DNA of 7,896 bases, from assembly GCA_947624755.1 (NCBI GenBank), contig CANQLQ010000085.1, forward strand, positions 1-7,896, written 5' to 3'. Made by a program: the position numbers and the translations under genes. This DNA comes from an uncultured Clostridia bacterium (GTDB taxonomy: Bacteria > Bacillota > Clostridia > Oscillospirales > Acutalibacteraceae). Below the pieces are notes generated by a model, which was given only the letters and a program-made list of their open reading frames with translations, was not told the DNA's origin and did no database searches. Of this stretch, positions 5,297-7,896 are shown in pieces. Numbering within the stretch: position 1 is the stretch's first letter; each line of letters starts with the position of its first letter.

Positions 5297-7324
5297 CTAT
5301 TTTATTTTTGCTGAAACAATATTGGAGTATGACCCATAGATATTGCTGCCGCCGGAGGTCTTGTATGCTCTGACCTTGAAGTAATAGGTTTTGCCCCTTG
5401 TAAGTCCTGTCTTTGTATACTTGACGGTGGATACCTTTTTGACCGTGGTTATTTTGCTGTATTTGCCGTTCTTGCTTGTGGCCATGTATACCTGATAGCC
5501 TGTTGCGCCGGAGATTTTGCTCCAGCTGAGCGCGGCCTTTTTGCTGCCTGCTGTAACCTTCAGCTTGGGCGTGGCAGGTTTGGACGCAGATTTTATGGAT
5601 ACGGAAACTGTCTTAAAGCTGGAGCTGAATATATTTTTGCCGCCCGCTGTTTTAAACGGCCTTACGGCTAATTTATACGTTTTGCCTGCTTTAAGGTTTT
5701 TGACCTTTGCGGAGGTGGATTTGGAATCGGCTATTTTTACATAGGTTTTTTTGCCGCTGTCATAGCGGTAAACACGGTAGCCGCTCGCGCCGCTGACCTT
5801 GCTCCACGTCAGGGTTACTGTGGTCTTATTCAGCTTTGCGGTCAGCTTTGAAAGGTTGGCCGGAGCTGTTGCCGTTTTCAGCACGGAAGAACCCGCGCCC
5901 CAATAGACTGCGCCGTCGACTTTTTTGTAAGCCTTTACGGTGTAGCTGTAGGCAGTTCCGGCTTTCAGCTTTTTGACGGTATATGAGGTGGCTGTGGTGT
6001 CGGCTATTTTTGTGTTTTTCTTTGTCTTTGCGTCATATTTGTATACTCTGTAGCCTGAAACGCCGGAAGCCTTTTTCCAGCTCAGTTTAATTGTGGAGGT
6101 CGTCTGCGTGGCCTTAAGGCTTGTCACCTTGGGAACGGTGATGTTCATGCCAAGTGTAAAATTGTAATTACCTGTTGAAGCATAGATATCATCGTATTCA
6201 TATCCGTTTATTTTAAGGTAGTATGTGCCTTTTGCAAGGTCAATAATATGTGTATCGCTTCTTTTTTGGGTTGTCGATATCCATTCATTGTCATCGGTAT
6301 ACCAAACTTCATTGCCATCAGCATTATAAATTACAGCGCAATAATACTGCATATAAGAAGTAACAGAAAGCTTTATTTTACCGGCGGAGGAAAGAGTAAA
6401 TTTATAGTAATCATCCTTGTCATTGATGGCTATTTGTCCCTTCACCTGTGAATTAAAGCTGATTTTTTTCGCCTGCGAAATATTGTTGTTTGGTTCAGCT
6501 ATATTAGCTCCCGCACTTTCAAATGATACCGTAAAGTTGTAATTACCTGTTGAAGCATAGATATCATCGTATTCATATCCGTTTATTTTAAGGTAGTACG
6601 TGCCTTTTTCAAAATCCAGCGTATATGTGTCGCTGCGCTTGCCGGTAGTTGATATCCATTCGTTAAAGTCTGTATACCATAATTCAATGCCGTCGGCATC
6701 GTAAATTACAGCGCAATAATACTGCATATAAGAAGTAACAGAAAGCTTTATTTTACCGGCGGAGGAAAGAGTAAATTTATAGTAATCATCCTTGTCATTG
6801 ATGGCTATTTGTCCCTTCACCTGTGAATTAAAGCTGATTTTTTTCGCCTGCGAAATATTGTTGTTTGGTTCAGCTATATTAGCTCCCGCACTTTCAAATG
6901 ATACCGTAAAGTTGTAATTACCTGTTGAAGCATAGATATCATCGTATTCATATCCGTTTATTTTAAGGTAGTACGTGCCTTTTTCAAAATCCAGCGTATA
7001 TGTGTCGCTGCGCCTGCCGGTAGTTGATATCCATTCGTTAAAGTCTGTATACCATAATTCGATGCCATTGGCATCGTAAATTACAGCACAATAATACTTC
7101 ATATATGATGTAATTTTGAATGTTATTCTTCCCGATGAACCAAGTGTGAACTTAAAATAATCCTCCTCGTCCTGTGCTATATGGTCATTATACTGTGTAC
7201 CCAAACTTATCGACTTTGCAGTACCAAAATTCGACCCGTCAGCCGCCGATGCTCCGACTGCGAACACTGCCAGCATCATCAGCACCGCCAAAGCTGAAAG
7301 CATGGTAAAGAGTTTCTTTTTCAT
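5297..7324 (-). CDS. Secreted protein with three PPC-like repeats and three fibronectin type III domains
   Basis: A 675-aa protein with a Sec signal peptide: MKKK, a hydrophobic core to about residue 24, and likely cleavage after ASA (residue 27). Residues 29-148, 149-273 and 274-398 are three tandem copies of a beta-rich module of up to 125 residues. Each has DxDDYYKFTL-like and GTYYLKINGYEYDD blocks, which match the bacterial pre-peptidase C-terminal (PPC) fold. Residues about 399-487, 488-580 and 581-675 are three FN3-type modules, each with a xLSW or xLTW strand, a SGxSGY(R/Q)VY block and a KAGKTY-like turn. No catalytic domain, LPXTG motif, S-layer homology domain or membrane anchor is visible, so it is probably released or held non-covalently. 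Binding to carbohydrate or protein is a reasonable guess from the domains; no substrate can be named. Each PPC-like repeat has a single Cys (79, 204, 329) and there are no others. GGAGG lies 8 nt before the ATG. It has its own terminator and a long leader. Confidence 0.92.
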   Translation of the reverse strand: MKKKLFTMLSALAVLMMLAVFAVGASAADGSNFGTAKSISLGTQYNDHIAQDEEDYFKFTLGSSGRITFKITSYMKYYCAVIYDANGIELWYTDFNEWISTTGRRSDTYTLDFEKGTYYLKINGYEYDDIYASTGNYNFTVSFESAGANIAEPNNNISQAKKISFNSQVKGQIAINDKDDYYKFTLSSAGKIKLSVTSYMQYYCAVIYDADGIELWYTDFNEWISTTGKRSDTYTLDFEKGTYYLKINGYEYDDIYASTGNYNFTVSFESAGANIAEPNNNISQAKKISFNSQVKGQIAINDKDDYYKFTLSSAGKIKLSVTSYMQYYCAVIYNADGNEVWYTDDNEWISTTQKRSDTHIIDLAKGTYYLKINGYEYDDIYASTGNYNFTLGMNITVPKVTSLKATQTTSTIKLSWKKASGVSGYRVYKYDAKTKKNTKIADTTATSYTVKKLKAGTAYSYTVKAYKKVDGAVYWGAGSSVLKTATAPANLSKLTAKLNKTTVTLTWSKVSGASGYRVYRYDSGKKTYVKIADSKSTSAKVKNLKAGKTYKLAVRPFKTAGGKNIFSSSFKTVSVSIKSASKPATPKLKVTAGSKKAALSWSKISGATGYQVYMATSKNGKYSKITTVKKVSTVKYTKTGLTRGKTYYFKVRAYKTSGGSNIYGSYSNIVSAKIK
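6131..7240 (-). repeat. Three tandem 375-bp in-frame repeats inside the secreted protein gene
   Basis: The units are 7240-6881, 6880-6506 and 6505-6131. The period is exactly 375 bp (125 codons), so gain or loss of a unit keeps the frame. By direct comparison, bases 6327-6638 are identical to 6702-7013 over 312 bp, including third codon positions. A 62-bp core (6162-6223, 6537-6598, 6912-6973) is identical in all three. The outer parts, encoding the start of unit 1 and the end of unit 3, have diverged. This pattern indicates recent unequal crossing-over or gene conversion. Confidence 0.95.
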
Positions 7325-7518
7325 TAATTATTCCTCCATTTTCGGACGGCTACCCAGCCGCCGCAACATAATATTTAACGCTACAAAACAAATACGCACC
7401 GTACAGGTGAAAGGCTTAAGCCGGGCTTTTTGAGCCGATACGTAAAAATATGCCATAAAATCAGCCATATGTATTCGTATATCACTCATTGTATAAAATC
7501 TATTTGCTTTTGCGTCAT
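7325..7518 (-). promoter_or_regulatory. Long, potentially structured 5' leader of the secreted protein gene
   Basis: If transcription starts from the promoter at 7525-7553, the leader is about 190 nt. On the minus strand it can form GGCT/AGCC (7436-7433 with 7427-7424), a self-complementary GGCTTAAGCC (7422-7413) and CACC/GGTG (7409-7406 with 7400-7397), all enclosed by a 4-bp CGTA/TACG stem (7444-7441 with 7396-7393). A separate 7-bp hairpin with loop GGGT (7362-7345) stands just 8 nt before the Shine-Dalgarno at 7337-7333. I do not recognise a known riboswitch. A 68-codon frame overlapping the leader (7534-7328) has no ribosome binding site, and its ATG overlaps the -10 region, so I do not call it a gene. 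Confidence 0.4.
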
Positions 7519-7524
7519 ATGTAT

Positions 7525-7553
7525 ATTTTACCACACTTTCTAAAAAAAAACAA
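7525..7553 (-). promoter_or_regulatory. Candidate promoter of the secreted protein gene
   Basis: On the minus strand, -10 TAAAAT (7530-7525) is preceded by TGG, giving an extended -10 (TGn). A weak -35 TTGTTT (7553-7548) stands 17 bp upstream, the spacer including an A/T tract. The -10 is good, the -35 matches only 3 of 6. A promoter closer to the gene was not found. Confidence 0.4.
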
Positions 7554-7896
7554 TAGTTTTTCCATTAAAAAAATCTTTTTACGAATTTCCCCTCGGCCGG
7601 GCGAAGCAAAAGCATACCGTAAACCTTGCCCGCGAGACTCCAAAATGATATTTCTATTTTATACCGTCTTGGAGGTTTACACAATATCTAAGGAACCTCT
7701 GATTAAATCACGCATAAGGCTTAATACTCATCTTGCTTGCAAATATTCCATAATACTTTGCCAAAATACTCGGCAATACACAAAGTATTGTCTCAAATTT
7801 TTGTAATATAAAAATATGTTTTCAAATTAGGAACAAAGTGTTTTCGCGGTGTAAAATTATAATTTTATATAATTTCTATCCCGCGTAATTCATGCA
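7554..7896. other. AT-rich non-coding region at the right end
   Basis: No credible gene is seen in either strand; a 105-codon plus-strand frame (7489-7806) has no ribosome binding site, runs through the promoter and repeat, and has no recognisable motif. The region holds an inverted repeat CTCCAA/TTGGAG (7638-7643 with 7669-7674), the dispersed-repeat end at 7690, an inverted repeat AATACTTTG/CAAAGTATT (7752-7760 with 7781-7789), and a widely spaced CGCGG/CCGCG pair (7845-7849, 7881-7885) around the 12-bp palindrome AAATTATAATTT. Confidence 0.5.
7690..7710 (+). repeat. End of a second copy of the dispersed repeat
   Basis: The plus strand here reads AAGGAACCTCTGATTAAAT and onward, matching 19 of 21 positions of the minus-strand sequence 1446-1426. 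The partner arm ending in TTCCTT that closes the 1401-1446 copy is not found before the window ends, so this copy is either longer, with its far end outside the window, or degraded. The inverted repeat at 7752-7789 may belong to it. Confidence 0.6.

Noticed and set aside
5297..7324. Reading the secreted repeat protein as a protease because PPC domains often accompany peptidases
   Set aside because: No catalytic domain or protease motif is present; the protein consists of signal peptide, PPC-like repeats and FN3 modules only.
7345..7442. Cyclic-di-GMP-I (GEMM) riboswitch in the leader
   Set aside because: GCTGGGTAGCCG resembles the 3' end of that aptamer, but the diagnostic GACGCAAAGC core and GAAA tetraloop hairpin are not at suitable distance; the only similar string (GACGCAAAAGC near 7514) is far upstream and not embedded in the right stems.
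7328..7534. 68-codon minus-strand frame in the leader of the secreted protein gene
   Set aside because: It has no Shine-Dalgarno, its ATG overlaps the candidate -10, its composition looks random, and its stop falls at the ribosome binding site of the real gene; it looks like a chance frame through non-coding leader.
7489..7806. 105-codon plus-strand frame at the right end
   Set aside because: It has no ribosome binding site and crosses a promoter candidate and a repeat, and the encoded protein has no recognisable motif.

Overview
The window looks like chromosomal DNA from an anaerobic member of the Bacillota, probably a gut or rumen Clostridia (Oscillospiraceae/Lachnospiraceae-like). The evidence is the short Bacillus/Clostridium form of mannonate dehydratase, a Clostridium symbiosum-type pyruvate phosphate dikinase, strong AGGAGG-type ribosome binding sites, a lipoprotein with a short charged linker, and a secreted protein built from PPC-like and fibronectin type III modules. 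This placement is inference; the window has no rRNA or other phylogenetic marker.

Layout from left to right. (1) Bases 1-184, minus strand: the first 61 codons of a MacB/LolD-type ABC transporter ATPase that runs off the left edge. (2) Bases 307-1371, minus: uxuA, mannonate dehydratase of the glucuronate catabolic pathway, standing without its usual pathway partners. (3) Bases 1401-1446: a small palindromic repeat with a tandemly duplicated arm, wedged between uxuA and the next gene. (4) Bases 1445-2077, minus: a small lipoprotein of unknown function whose stop codon lies in the repeat. (5) Bases 2078-2437: an AT-rich divergent intergenic region with a good sigma-A promoter for ppdK. (6) Bases 2438-5080, plus: ppdK, 880 aa, all key residues intact, apparently monocistronic. 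(7) Bases 5081-5296: a convergent intergenic region with two plus-strand terminators and one minus-strand terminator. (8) Bases 5297-7324, minus: a 675-aa secreted protein with three tandem PPC-like repeats and three FN3 modules and no visible enzyme domain. (9) Bases 7325-7896: a long, potentially structured 5' leader and promoter for that gene, then AT-rich non-coding DNA holding a second copy of the end of the dispersed repeat.

The genes do not form one system. uxuA feeds hexuronate carbon toward 2-keto-3-deoxygluconate and so to pyruvate. PPDK interconverts pyruvate and phosphoenolpyruvate with pyrophosphate. The two therefore sit in connected parts of central carbon metabolism but are divergently arranged and separately controlled. 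The secreted repeat protein and the lipoprotein are envelope or extracellular components.

No clearly new multi-gene system is visible. The points most worth a second look are the recently homogenised 375-bp in-frame repeats in the secreted protein gene, the structured roughly 190-nt leader in front of it, and the repeat family seen at two loci (1401-1446 and from 7690 on).
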